NCBI GenBank assembly: GCA_029098125.1
Contig: JAQXNS010000121.1
Location: 1 to 32,622, forward strand
Source: a bacterium
GTDB taxonomy: Bacteria > Bacillota_I > Bacilli_A > RFN20 > CAG-826
Length of the DNA stretch: 32,622 nucleotides
Direction: 5' to 3'
Notes under the pieces: generated by a model
What the model was told of the DNA's origin: nothing
Database searches by the model: none
What the model saw: only the letters and a program-made list of their open reading frames with translations
Shown here: positions 22,869 to 31,041 of the stretch, in pieces
How positions within the stretch are numbered: the stretch's first letter is position 1
Layout: the number at the start of each line of letters is the position of its first letter
Program-made: the position numbers and the translations under genes

Positions 22869-24542
22869 ATGAAACGTCGATTTAAAGTCACCTCGATAAT
22901 AAATCTAACGAATATTATCCTTGTTTTGAGTTCAACAATTGTCTCATCAATTTTTTATATTTCTGCAAGTGAAGGTATAAAAAACAAGTTAATTAAATCG
23001 TTGAATACACAAAATGAACAATACTCTTCGAGTTTAGAATCTTTATTTGTTCAACTGCTTGAAATTTCTTCGAAAATATCTAATCACAATGACGTGAAAT
23101 TACTTAAATCATATTATTTTGATAAAAAAGGTGATAATTTTGGAAAAGTTGAAGCACTCAATACTTTAGATGATAATCTTGATACTTTTAATTTTTTGTC
23201 ATCGTATGTATATACTGTAGCGGCATACTTTAAACCAGAAGGCGATTTAAGTTATGGAATTCGACATGCTTCCTCATCATCTAATCCATTAACTGAAATT
23301 GATGAGGTATTAACAAATTACACTTTTTCTGAGTATCCGGATCATGTTCTAATACATAAAAATAATCTTTATTATTTATTTTCCGACGATGCGGTTGACA
23401 CATTTAAGATTTGTGTACAACTAAACATTAACGATTTATCATCTTTCTTTAATATTGAAACAAATACAATTACTCAATATGGTTCATATTATTTTATAGG
23501 TGATAAATTTGTTTATTCTTTTTCTAATTACATCAATACAGTTGAAGAAATTGAAAAAGAAAATTTCTCTGGATATAGAAATCCTTCGTATTATGTTTAT
23601 TACTCAAAATTTAACGAGACAATTTTTTTGAGACATTCACTCGATTTGAATAGTTTGGCAGATAATTATAATCTTCCAATTTTATATTTCATTATTGGCA
23701 TCGCTCTTCTTTTAATTCTTTCAATGGCTTCAATTTTGTTACAACAATATTTAATGAAAAGGCCAATTAAAGAAATTCAAAAAGCCTTAGTTGCTATTTC
23801 TAATGGTGATTTTTCTTATAGAATTCCTTATACAACGAAAAGCGACCTTCAAGAACTTTTTGATGGTATTAACCATACAGCTGAGATGCTTAATGAATAC
23901 ATTAATGAACATTACATTCAAGAAATTCAAGTTAAAGATGCTAATTTTAAGGTTCTTCAGTCACAAATTCATCCACATTTCTTATACAATTGTTTTGCAA
24001 CAATCCAAAGTTTAATAAAACTTGGAGAATATGAAAAAGCTGGAATATTAACCAAAGAACTTTCTCTTTACTACAGCTACATCACAAAAAATAAAAAGAT
24101 GCTTGTTTCTTTAAAAGAAGAGTGGGATCACATGATTCGATATTTAAAGATTCAAAAAATTCGATTTGAAGATAATGTCACTTATGAAATTGATGAAATT
24201 AATGAAAAAATCGAAAATTATACTGTTCCAAAAGTAATCTTCCAACCAATAGTTGAGAATTGTTTCAAATATGCTTTTAAAAATATCGATGATGGTAAAT
24301 TAAAAATTAGTTATATTGAAGACGATGAATATTTTTATATTACTTTTGAAGATAATGGAAAAATAGAAGATGAAGAAATTATTCGTCTAAACAATAAAAT
24401 TTTTGATCAAAACATAGAAATAAGCGGATTAATTAATGTTGCTCAAAGAGTTTTGAATTATTCACAAGGTAAAAATTCGGTTATAATCAAAAGGAGTAAA
24501 GGTCTTAAAGGTTTGAATATCACTTTTAAGTTTAGGAAGTAG
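22869..24542 (+). CDS. YesM-like sensor histidine kinase
   Basis: The 557-residue protein has membrane segments at about residues 13-35 and 268-292 flanking an extracellular sensor region of roughly 230 residues (Cache-like by layout). A HAMP linker follows (about 293-345, with RPIKEIQKAL and GDFSYRIPY). The kinase core is of the His_kinase/YesM class: QSQIHPHFLYN with the expected phosphorylated His370, N-box VENCFKYAF, and ATP-binding FEDNGK and GLINVAQRV. Kinases of this class pair with AraC-type response regulators and usually sense extracellular oligosaccharides or their binding proteins. The partner gene starts one base after its stop. The start has no ribosome site and lies just after a -10 box. 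Confidence 0.93.
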   Translation: MKRRFKVTSIINLTNIILVLSSTIVSSIFYISASEGIKNKLIKSLNTQNEQYSSSLESLFVQLLEISSKISNHNDVKLLKSYYFDKKGDNFGKVEALNTLDDNLDTFNFLSSYVYTVAAYFKPEGDLSYGIRHASSSSNPLTEIDEVLTNYTFSEYPDHVLIHKNNLYYLFSDDAVDTFKICVQLNINDLSSFFNIETNTITQYGSYYFIGDKFVYSFSNYINTVEEIEKENFSGYRNPSYYVYYSKFNETIFLRHSLDLNSLADNYNLPILYFIIGIALLLILSMASILLQQYLMKRPIKEIQKALVAISNGDFSYRIPYTTKSDLQELFDGINHTAEMLNEYINEHYIQEIQVKDANFKVLQSQIHPHFLYNCFATIQSLIKLGEYEKAGILTKELSLYYSYITKNKKMLVSLKEEWDHMIRYLKIQKIRFEDNVTYEIDEINEKIENYTVPKVIFQPIVENCFKYAFKNIDDGKLKISYIEDDEYFYITFEDNGKIEDEEIIRLNNKIFDQNIEISGLINVAQRVLNYSQGKNSVIIKRSKGLKGLNITFKFRK

Positions 24543-24543
24543 T

Positions 24544-25731
24544 ATGAATATTGTTGTTATTGATGATGAAAAAATTATTGCAAACGGGTTTTACTCTTTA
24601 ATTAGCCAAAATTTTAAAGAGCATAACGTTTTTGTCTTTTACAAAAGTCTTGATTTACTTGAATATTCAAAAAATAATCAAATCGATCTTTTAATTTGTG
24701 ATATTGATATGCCAATTAAAAATGGAATTGATCTTGCAAAGGAATTAAAAGAGTTCCTTCCAAATCTTGAAATCATTTTCTTAACTGGAATGGATACTTT
24801 TGACTATATTTACAAAGCAAATAAGGTTAAAGATTCAAAATATTTATTGAAAATCGAAGAAGATGAAACAATAATTTCAACAATTAAAGATACAATTCAA
24901 AAAATTGAAGAAATTTCAATGAACGATAAGAATACTCTTGCTCTTAGAAACGAAAACGAGCAATTACATAAAGAATCGAAACTTCACCATTTAAATGAAT
25001 TGCTAAATAAAGGAATTGTAAGCGAAAAACTCGACATTAAAAATTTATATTTGAATGTTCTATTTTTATCTAAAAAAATTAATCATGATGAATATAAAAA
25101 ACTTGAGAATTTACTTTCAAATGCTTTTTCCATAAAAATTCAAAATATTTTTCTTATTGATGAGACAAAAATTATATTATTTTCGAAAACAATTATCGAT
25201 GAAACGATCTTTGATGAGGTTAAAAATGCTTATTTCCTTGAAAACGCAATCACTTTAAATATTTGCGTATCATCAAAATTAGTAGAAGAAACAAAAATTA
25301 ACATTATTTATTCTCGTATGTGTGATTTGGCTAAAATTAGCGATCTTTCTAAAGGCTTTTTCTACATGTATGAAAACGAAGTGTCTCAAGATTTAGACGA
25401 TAATCAAAAATTAATGGCAGCGATAAAAGATTATATTTATAAAAACACAGATGGTGATTTGTCCTTAAAAAAGATTGGGCTTGTAATGCATTATAATGAA
25501 TCCTACCTTTCTAGACTCTTTAAAAAACAAACAGGTACTAATTTTAAAAACTTCGTAACTGAAATTAAACTCGAAAAAGCAGTTCACTTATTATCAGAAA
25601 CTGATATTCTTGTAAAAGATATTGCTAAGAATCTTGGCTTTGAATCAACTTCTCATTTTCAATATTTCTTCAAAAAGAATCTTGGTATGACACCTCAAGA
25701 ATATCGCCATGAACACATAAAAACTGAATAG
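24544..25731 (+). CDS. YesN-like response regulator, AraC-type DNA-binding
   Basis: The 395-residue protein begins with a receiver domain: acidic pair Asp7-Asp8, phospho-acceptor Asp53 in LICDIDMP, Thr in FLTG, and Lys in YLLKIEE (the usual following Pro is replaced by Ile). The middle (about 130-280) is a poorly conserved linker region. The C-terminal 100 residues hold two helix-turn-helices of the AraC/XylS type (LKKIGLVMHYNESYLSRLF, VKDIAKNLGFESTSHFQ, then TPQEYR). It should be phosphorylated by the kinase encoded one base upstream and activate the transporter genes that follow. AGGAAG within the kinase 3' end serves as its ribosome site, indicating coupled translation. Confidence 0.94.
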   Translation: MNIVVIDDEKIIANGFYSLISQNFKEHNVFVFYKSLDLLEYSKNNQIDLLICDIDMPIKNGIDLAKELKEFLPNLEIIFLTGMDTFDYIYKANKVKDSKYLLKIEEDETIISTIKDTIQKIEEISMNDKNTLALRNENEQLHKESKLHHLNELLNKGIVSEKLDIKNLYLNVLFLSKKINHDEYKKLENLLSNAFSIKIQNIFLIDETKIILFSKTIIDETIFDEVKNAYFLENAITLNICVSSKLVEETKINIIYSRMCDLAKISDLSKGFFYMYENEVSQDLDDNQKLMAAIKDYIYKNTDGDLSLKKIGLVMHYNESYLSRLFKKQTGTNFKNFVTEIKLEKAVHLLSETDILVKDIAKNLGFESTSHFQYFFKKNLGMTPQEYRHEHIKTE

Positions 25732-25765
25732 GTAAAAAAATCGATATTTTGTAAATTATACTGAA

Positions 25766-25795
25766 TTGAATACTCATTCTTTAATTTTTTAGAAT
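25766..25795 (+). promoter_or_regulatory. Promoter of the second transporter operon
   Basis: TTGAAT, an 18-base spacer and TAGAAT predict a start near 25802. GAAGGAG (about 25815-25821) precedes the ATG at 25828. The weak -35 suits activation by the YesN-like regulator. No clear repeated operator is seen upstream. Confidence 0.55.
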
Positions 25796-25827
25796 TACTA
25801 TGAAAACTAATATAGGAAGGAGTTATT

Positions 25828-27471
25828 ATGAAAGCCTACTTAAAAACAATAATTTTTACAGCGATTGGTGCAGCTTGTTTTTCTTTAGCAAGTTGTAATA
25901 ACACAACGGTTGAAGAGCCAGATTATTATGATCCTACTCACAATCCTTTTGGAAAATATGATGAACCAGTAAGAGTCAAAGGTGTTATGGAATACGTTGC
26001 TCATAACGATAGCAGAGTTCCAACAAATATCACACCTGAAACTAATAAATTCATCACAAAAATCAAAGATGAAATGAATATTCAATGGGAATATTTATGG
26101 AAAGTTCCGTCAACTCAATATGAAAATAAGTTAACTGCACAACTATTATCAAAAACACATCCTGACATTTTAAAATTAAATGCAACTCAATATGAACAAT
26201 TATTGAAAAAGGGAATGTTAAAAGATTTAACAGAAACTTATAAATATGCTTCACCAAAAGCAAGAGAGTTTTTGTTTAGAAATCCTGAAGTTATTGAACG
26301 TTTAAAAACGGAAGATGGGAAAATTTATGCTATTCCTCAATACGATGATATTAACCGTGAAGTTCCTGTAATGTATTATCGTAAAGATTGGTTAAAGGAT
26401 AATAAATTAAATGTTCCAACAACACCAGCTGAATTAAAGAATGTATTAAAAACTTTTAAAGAAAAAGAAGGTGCAACAAGTGGTATTGGTCTTTCAAAGT
26501 CATTCGTTGGTTCATACCTTACACTTGATAGATACCTACAATCATTTGGTGCTAATCCTTTTTCATGGATTGATGATGGAAATGGACATTTAGTATCTAG
26601 TGAAACTACTGATGATACTAAAAATGCGCTTAAATATTATGCAGATTTATATAAAGAAGGCTTAATTTCTGTTGATTTTGCTGCTACAGATGTTGCTGGT
26701 GCAGAAACAGCAATTAAATCTGGTAAAACTGGAATTATTTTTGGGCCTTGGTGGCAATATGAATACCCACTTGCTGATATTTTACCATCACAAGATTGGG
26801 GTTGTGCACCAATTCCTCTTGCAGAAGGCGCATCAATTATCATTCCAAAGCAACAAATCAGCTATTATTATGTTTGCACAAAGGACTTTAAACATCCTGA
26901 AATCTTAATGAAAATGATTAACGCATACATTGAATGGGATGGAACTGAAGGTTGTAAACCAGAAGATGGATATGTTTGGAGCTGGGTACCAACTCAATTC
27001 TACGATCCAAATGAAGTTGACACACAATATCATTTATTCCAAGAACAAATCAAAATTGATCCAAAAGCAGAAAAACCTGCACCAGAAGAATGGACAAATC
27101 ACTTAAAGAATTTATGGAGCGTTTATCCTGAATACTTAAAATGGAAAGAAGACCATGGTAGTACAAAATTCCAAGCAAACTGGTTTGCAAATATTCTTGG
27201 CAGATTAACAGATGAAGGAGCTTGGAAAGTTATTCTTGATACAAGAGCATCAAATAGAGTTGTTTATGAAGAATTTTATGATCTTCCAACAGCCTCACAA
27301 AAGAATTTTGGTGGTCAAATCTCAACTCATGTAAGTGAATATTTCATTAAAGCTATTATGGGACAAGTTGACATCGATTCAACATGGTCAAGTTATATTG
27401 CTGAATGGAAATCACTTGGTGGTGATGGTTGCGAACAAGAAGTCAATGAGTGGTATCAAACTCATAAATAA
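25828..27471 (+). CDS. Lpl-type large solute-binding lipoprotein
   Basis: The 547-residue protein has lipobox LASC (Cys23) and the size and style of LplA/YtcQ-type family-1 binding proteins, which exceed MalE-type proteins by about 100 residues. Recognisable segments are LLSKTHPDILKLNA near 110, EDGKIYAIPQYDD near 165 and TGIIFGPWWQY near 300. It should bind an oligosaccharide and pass it to the two permeases downstream. The preceding YesM/YesN pair fits the usual pairing with such transporters, for example in Bacillus pectin and rhamnogalacturonan loci. No hydrolase lies in this visible half of the module, so the ligand cannot be guessed. A strong ribosome site precedes the start. Confidence 0.93.
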   Translation: MKAYLKTIIFTAIGAACFSLASCNNTTVEEPDYYDPTHNPFGKYDEPVRVKGVMEYVAHNDSRVPTNITPETNKFITKIKDEMNIQWEYLWKVPSTQYENKLTAQLLSKTHPDILKLNATQYEQLLKKGMLKDLTETYKYASPKAREFLFRNPEVIERLKTEDGKIYAIPQYDDINREVPVMYYRKDWLKDNKLNVPTTPAELKNVLKTFKEKEGATSGIGLSKSFVGSYLTLDRYLQSFGANPFSWIDDGNGHLVSSETTDDTKNALKYYADLYKEGLISVDFAATDVAGAETAIKSGKTGIIFGPWWQYEYPLADILPSQDWGCAPIPLAEGASIIIPKQQISYYYVCTKDFKHPEILMKMINAYIEWDGTEGCKPEDGYVWSWVPTQFYDPNEVDTQYHLFQEQIKIDPKAEKPAPEEWTNHLKNLWSVYPEYLKWKEDHGSTKFQANWFANILGRLTDEGAWKVILDTRASNRVVYEEFYDLPTASQKNFGGQISTHVSEYFIKAIMGQVDIDSTWSSYIAEWKSLGGDGCEQEVNEWYQTHK

Positions 27472-27476
27472 TTCTT

Positions 27477-28433
27477 ATGGAAGCATCATTTGTTGAGAAT
27501 AAAAACGATAAAAAGACTAAAAAACTAAGAAGCTTTGATAAGAAAAATGGGCAACTTGTTTGGTGGCTCATGTTATTACCTGGTCTAATATTTACACTTA
27601 TTTTTAAATATGGGCCAATGTTTGGTGTTATTATTTCTTTCCAAGAATTTGGTTTAGGTTCTACATCGTTTTTCGGAAATCCTTGGGTTGGCTTTGATAA
27701 CTTTACTTATGCATTTAGATTAAAGCAATTCGGTCAATCCATAGTTAATACATTATTTATTTGTTCTTTTAAAATTGTGCTTGGTATTGTTGTTCCATTG
27801 ATATTAGCACTTTTAATTAATGAAGTTGGTAAAAAATGGTTTGCAAAAATCGTTCAAACAGCATATTTCTTACCATTCTTCCTTTCTTGGGTCATTCTTG
27901 GTGGTATTTTTAACCAAATGTTCTCATACAATGGAATCATTAACACATTAATAAGTCTTTTTGGACAAGATAGAATATTATTTTTACTAGATAACTCTTG
28001 GTTTAGATTCATAATTATTTCCACTGATATTTGGAAAGGTATGGGTTATAACATGATTATCTTCTTAGCAGCAATTACAGGTGTTGACATGTCGTTACAT
28101 GAAGCAGCTGAAATTGACGGTGCTAATAGAATTCAAAGAGTTTGGCACATTACATTACCTGGAATTTTACCTCAAGTTGCATTAATTTCTACACTTTCAA
28201 TTTCTGGTATTTTGAATGGTAATTTCGATCAAGTTTATATTCTTTATAACCCAATGGTTTATAAAGGCGGCGATATTATTGACACATTTATTTTCCGTAT
28301 GATTAGCGAAAACTATGAACGTGGTATGGGTGTTAGTAGTGCAGTCGGTTTAATGAAATCAGTAATCGGTGGAATTTTAGTTGGTGGAACATATTATTTT
28401 GCCTATAAAAAATTCGGTTACCGTATTTTCTAG
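27477..28433 (+). CDS. Lpl-type ABC permease (LplB-like)
   Basis: The 318-residue permease has six predicted membrane segments. An N-terminal segment (WWLMLLPGLIFTLIFKYGPMFG) is typical of LplB/YteP-type proteins, and it has the EAA loop EAAEIDGANRIQRVWHITLP. It starts five bases after the binding-protein stop, without a clear ribosome site, so translation is probably coupled. It forms the channel with the next gene product. No ABC ATPase gene accompanies the pair, which is usual for this transporter type and implies a shared MsmK-like motor. Confidence 0.94.
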   Translation: MEASFVENKNDKKTKKLRSFDKKNGQLVWWLMLLPGLIFTLIFKYGPMFGVIISFQEFGLGSTSFFGNPWVGFDNFTYAFRLKQFGQSIVNTLFICSFKIVLGIVVPLILALLINEVGKKWFAKIVQTAYFLPFFLSWVILGGIFNQMFSYNGIINTLISLFGQDRILFLLDNSWFRFIIISTDIWKGMGYNMIIFLAAITGVDMSLHEAAEIDGANRIQRVWHITLPGILPQVALISTLSISGILNGNFDQVYILYNPMVYKGGDIIDTFIFRMISENYERGMGVSSAVGLMKSVIGGILVGGTYYFAYKKFGYRIF

Positions 28434-28442
28434 GAGGGAGTT

Positions 28443-29345
28443 ATGGCGATTAAAACTACTAAATCACGTAAAGTATTCGTTGCATGTAATTATTTCTTCC
28501 TAGCTTTACTTGCATTGATTTGCTTTTTCCCATTTATTCACTTATTAGCTTTATCTTTTTCAAGTGATGAATTCACCTCTCAAGGTTTAGTTTCAATTTT
28601 CCCAATGGGATTCACCATCGATGCATATACAATTCTTGCTGGTAAAGCAGATTTCTTCAAAGCTTTTGGAATTAGCGTTGCAAGAACAGTTCTTGGAACT
28701 GCACTTGCTTTACTTGTCATTATTTTAACGGCTTATCCATTATCAAAATCTAGTAAAGTTTTGAAAGGAAGAACTGCAATTGCCTGGATATTCGTTTTTA
28801 CAATGTTCTTTGGCGGCGGTCTTGCTTCAACTTACATTCTTTATCTAAATCTTGGTTTAATTGACAACTTCTTAGTTTACATTTTACCTGGAGCATGTGA
28901 TGTTTGGTTTTCTTTAATGCTTATGAATTTCTTTAGAGGAATTCCAAAGGAGATTGAAGAAGCAGCATTAATTGATGGATGTAATCATTTCCAAATTTTA
29001 TTTAGAATTTTCGTTCCAATTTCAGTTCCAGTTATTGTCACAATTATTCTTTTCACAGCGGTTGGACAATGGAACTCATGGTTTGATGGTATCTTCTTCA
29101 TGAGTGATACAACATCGTATCCTCTTCAATCATATCTTTACGTTATGCTTGAAAGTAGTGATCCTGCAAAACTTGCACAAAATGGAACATTAACTCCTCA
29201 ACAAATCGAACAATTGAAGAATTTAGGTAGTAAAAATTTACAAGCTGCTCAAATTTTCCTAGGCATGCTTCCAATTACATTAGTTTACCCATTCTTACAA
29301 AAATATTTTATTAAAGGAATCACTATTGGTAGTGTTAAAGGTTAA
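28443..29345 (+). CDS. Lpl-type ABC permease (LplC-like)
   Basis: The 300-residue second permease has the family hallmarks CFFPFIHLLALSFSS after the first membrane segment, MFFGGGLASTYIL, the EAA loop EAALIDGCNHFQILFRIFVP, QWNSWFDGIFFM, and a C-terminus ending GITIGSVKG. AGGAGGG (28433-28439) precedes the ATG. It pairs with the LplB-like subunit to import the sugar held by the large binding lipoprotein. Confidence 0.95.
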   Translation: MAIKTTKSRKVFVACNYFFLALLALICFFPFIHLLALSFSSDEFTSQGLVSIFPMGFTIDAYTILAGKADFFKAFGISVARTVLGTALALLVIILTAYPLSKSSKVLKGRTAIAWIFVFTMFFGGGLASTYILYLNLGLIDNFLVYILPGACDVWFSLMLMNFFRGIPKEIEEAALIDGCNHFQILFRIFVPISVPVIVTIILFTAVGQWNSWFDGIFFMSDTTSYPLQSYLYVMLESSDPAKLAQNGTLTPQQIEQLKNLGSKNLQAAQIFLGMLPITLVYPFLQKYFIKGITIGSVKG

Positions 29346-29346
29346 T

Positions 29347-31029
29347 ATGAAACATAAAAAGTTATTATTTCTTGGCTTAACATCCCTTCTTTTAACGGCT
29401 TGTTCACAAGAGAATTTATCTTCCTATCCTGAAAAAACAGTTCTTTGTGTCATGAGTGGATACGATGGAGAATCAGCGTATCAAAATGATATATATAGAG
29501 AACTCATTAATAATAATCAAAAGAAATATAATGTTAATTTAAATTTGTATGATTTAGGTAATACAAGAGAATTATTTCAAGATAAATTTTCAGCGGAAAT
29601 AAATAATAAAGCTTATGATTATGTAGTTGTTTTCGGTGATGATTTATCAATGTACACTGAAAAAACTATTAAAACTTATCAAGGTTATAAATTCATCTAT
29701 TTTGATAATGAAAGTGAAGAAAAATATGATAATACAACATCATTTAATTTTTCACCTGAAGAGTTTGGAGCTTTAGCAGCTAAAAAAGTTGAAGAAAAAG
29801 GCAAAAATAACATTGCTTATTTCTATAAATACCAAAATCATTTTAATAACAGAAAATTATATTCATTCTATAACAACTTAACTAATTCAAATATTAAAGT
29901 TGCTGAATATAATTTAGAAGAAAAAGATAATAAAGATAAAACTGAAACCTATATATCTAGAGCTAAAAGTAAATATTCATCTGAAGTATTTTTTGAAGAT
30001 ACAAAAACTAATTATGAATATGTTAAAACCTCTTTAACTGATGACGAAGTAGTATTTTCAACTTATTCTTCTGAAATAAAGAATCATTCTTCCTATATAT
30101 ATAAGGATTATAACAAAATGTTTGATTCTTTACTCAAAGGCATTGCAGAAGGATCAATAGATTTTTCATCAAATCATGAATTTGGGATTGAAGGTGAGTA
30201 TTTATCAACAACTGGCGTTGATTATACAACTATTAATAATTCAAAATTTGACGCGAATAAATATGATGAATTAGATGCATTAAAAGATAAATTCGCTCTT
30301 GATCTTGCTAAAGATTACGAAACTAAAGATTCTGTCTATGGAAAATTCCATGAAGCAGTTCCTCATTGTGACGATGTAAATGACTGGAAATATAATCCAA
30401 GACCTGGTGGTGATTGTTCAAAACCAAAAGATTGGAAAGCATTAGGAATTTGGTCAACAATTTATGCTCAAGATGGAATGAAAAGAACAAATAATACAGG
30501 AATTGAATTCCAAAACATGAGAATCTATGGATATTCATCTAGAAAAGGTTGGGTTTTCCTCGAACATGCTAACCCTGTTGGTTCATTTTATGATGAGAAC
30601 TTTGTAAATGATTACAACAAAAACTTTGAAGGTAAATATTTCAATAATAAAAATGACAAAAAGACAAGAATCTTACTAGATAAAGAAACATATGGTTTTA
30701 ATTACCATCCTTTTGGTCGACAAACTAATCTTGAAGAATTAGATATGCTTGATATTGAATATGTTTATTCAACTATGGATATTCGACTAATTACTTGGGA
30801 CAAGGAAAAACCAAGTGACATCAATGATGCAAAATATGTTGCAAACATTGGTGGTGACTGGTGGGTGTACGTTGGTGCAACATGGAAACCAGATTGGAGC
30901 GCAAATAAAGATGTTGCAGTAGGACAATTTAGAACTATCACAAAAGAATGGAAAACTTTAGAAATGTGTAGTGTCCCACTTGATAAAATTGATCAAATAT
31001 TAGGAAATAAAGAATTTTTGAATAAATAA
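29347..31029 (+). CDS. Two-part lipoprotein: periplasmic-binding-like plus unknown C-terminal domain
   Basis: The ORF track starts at 29326 inside the permease gene. The ATG at 29347 directly begins a lipoprotein signal peptide (lipobox LTAC, Cys19) and follows AAAGG, so I use it (561 residues). Residues about 30-320 look like a type-1 periplasmic-binding fold: an alternating beta/alpha pattern with YDYVVVFGDD, FIYFDNESEE and FSPEEFGALAAKKV, recalling Bmp-type lipoproteins. The C-terminal 230 residues are rich in Trp, Tyr and Gly (NPRPGGDCSKPKDW, KGWVFLEHANPVG, GGDWWVYVGATWKPDW) and look like a beta-sandwich. I recognise no family for that half. Position after the permeases suggests a surface sugar receptor, sensor partner or enzyme. 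Confidence 0.75.
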   Translation: MKHKKLLFLGLTSLLLTACSQENLSSYPEKTVLCVMSGYDGESAYQNDIYRELINNNQKKYNVNLNLYDLGNTRELFQDKFSAEINNKAYDYVVVFGDDLSMYTEKTIKTYQGYKFIYFDNESEEKYDNTTSFNFSPEEFGALAAKKVEEKGKNNIAYFYKYQNHFNNRKLYSFYNNLTNSNIKVAEYNLEEKDNKDKTETYISRAKSKYSSEVFFEDTKTNYEYVKTSLTDDEVVFSTYSSEIKNHSSYIYKDYNKMFDSLLKGIAEGSIDFSSNHEFGIEGEYLSTTGVDYTTINNSKFDANKYDELDALKDKFALDLAKDYETKDSVYGKFHEAVPHCDDVNDWKYNPRPGGDCSKPKDWKALGIWSTIYAQDGMKRTNNTGIEFQNMRIYGYSSRKGWVFLEHANPVGSFYDENFVNDYNKNFEGKYFNNKNDKKTRILLDKETYGFNYHPFGRQTNLEELDMLDIEYVYSTMDIRLITWDKEKPSDINDAKYVANIGGDWWVYVGATWKPDWSANKDVAVGQFRTITKEWKTLEMCSVPLDKIDQILGNKEFLNK

Positions 31030-31041
31030 CAAGGAGGAAAT

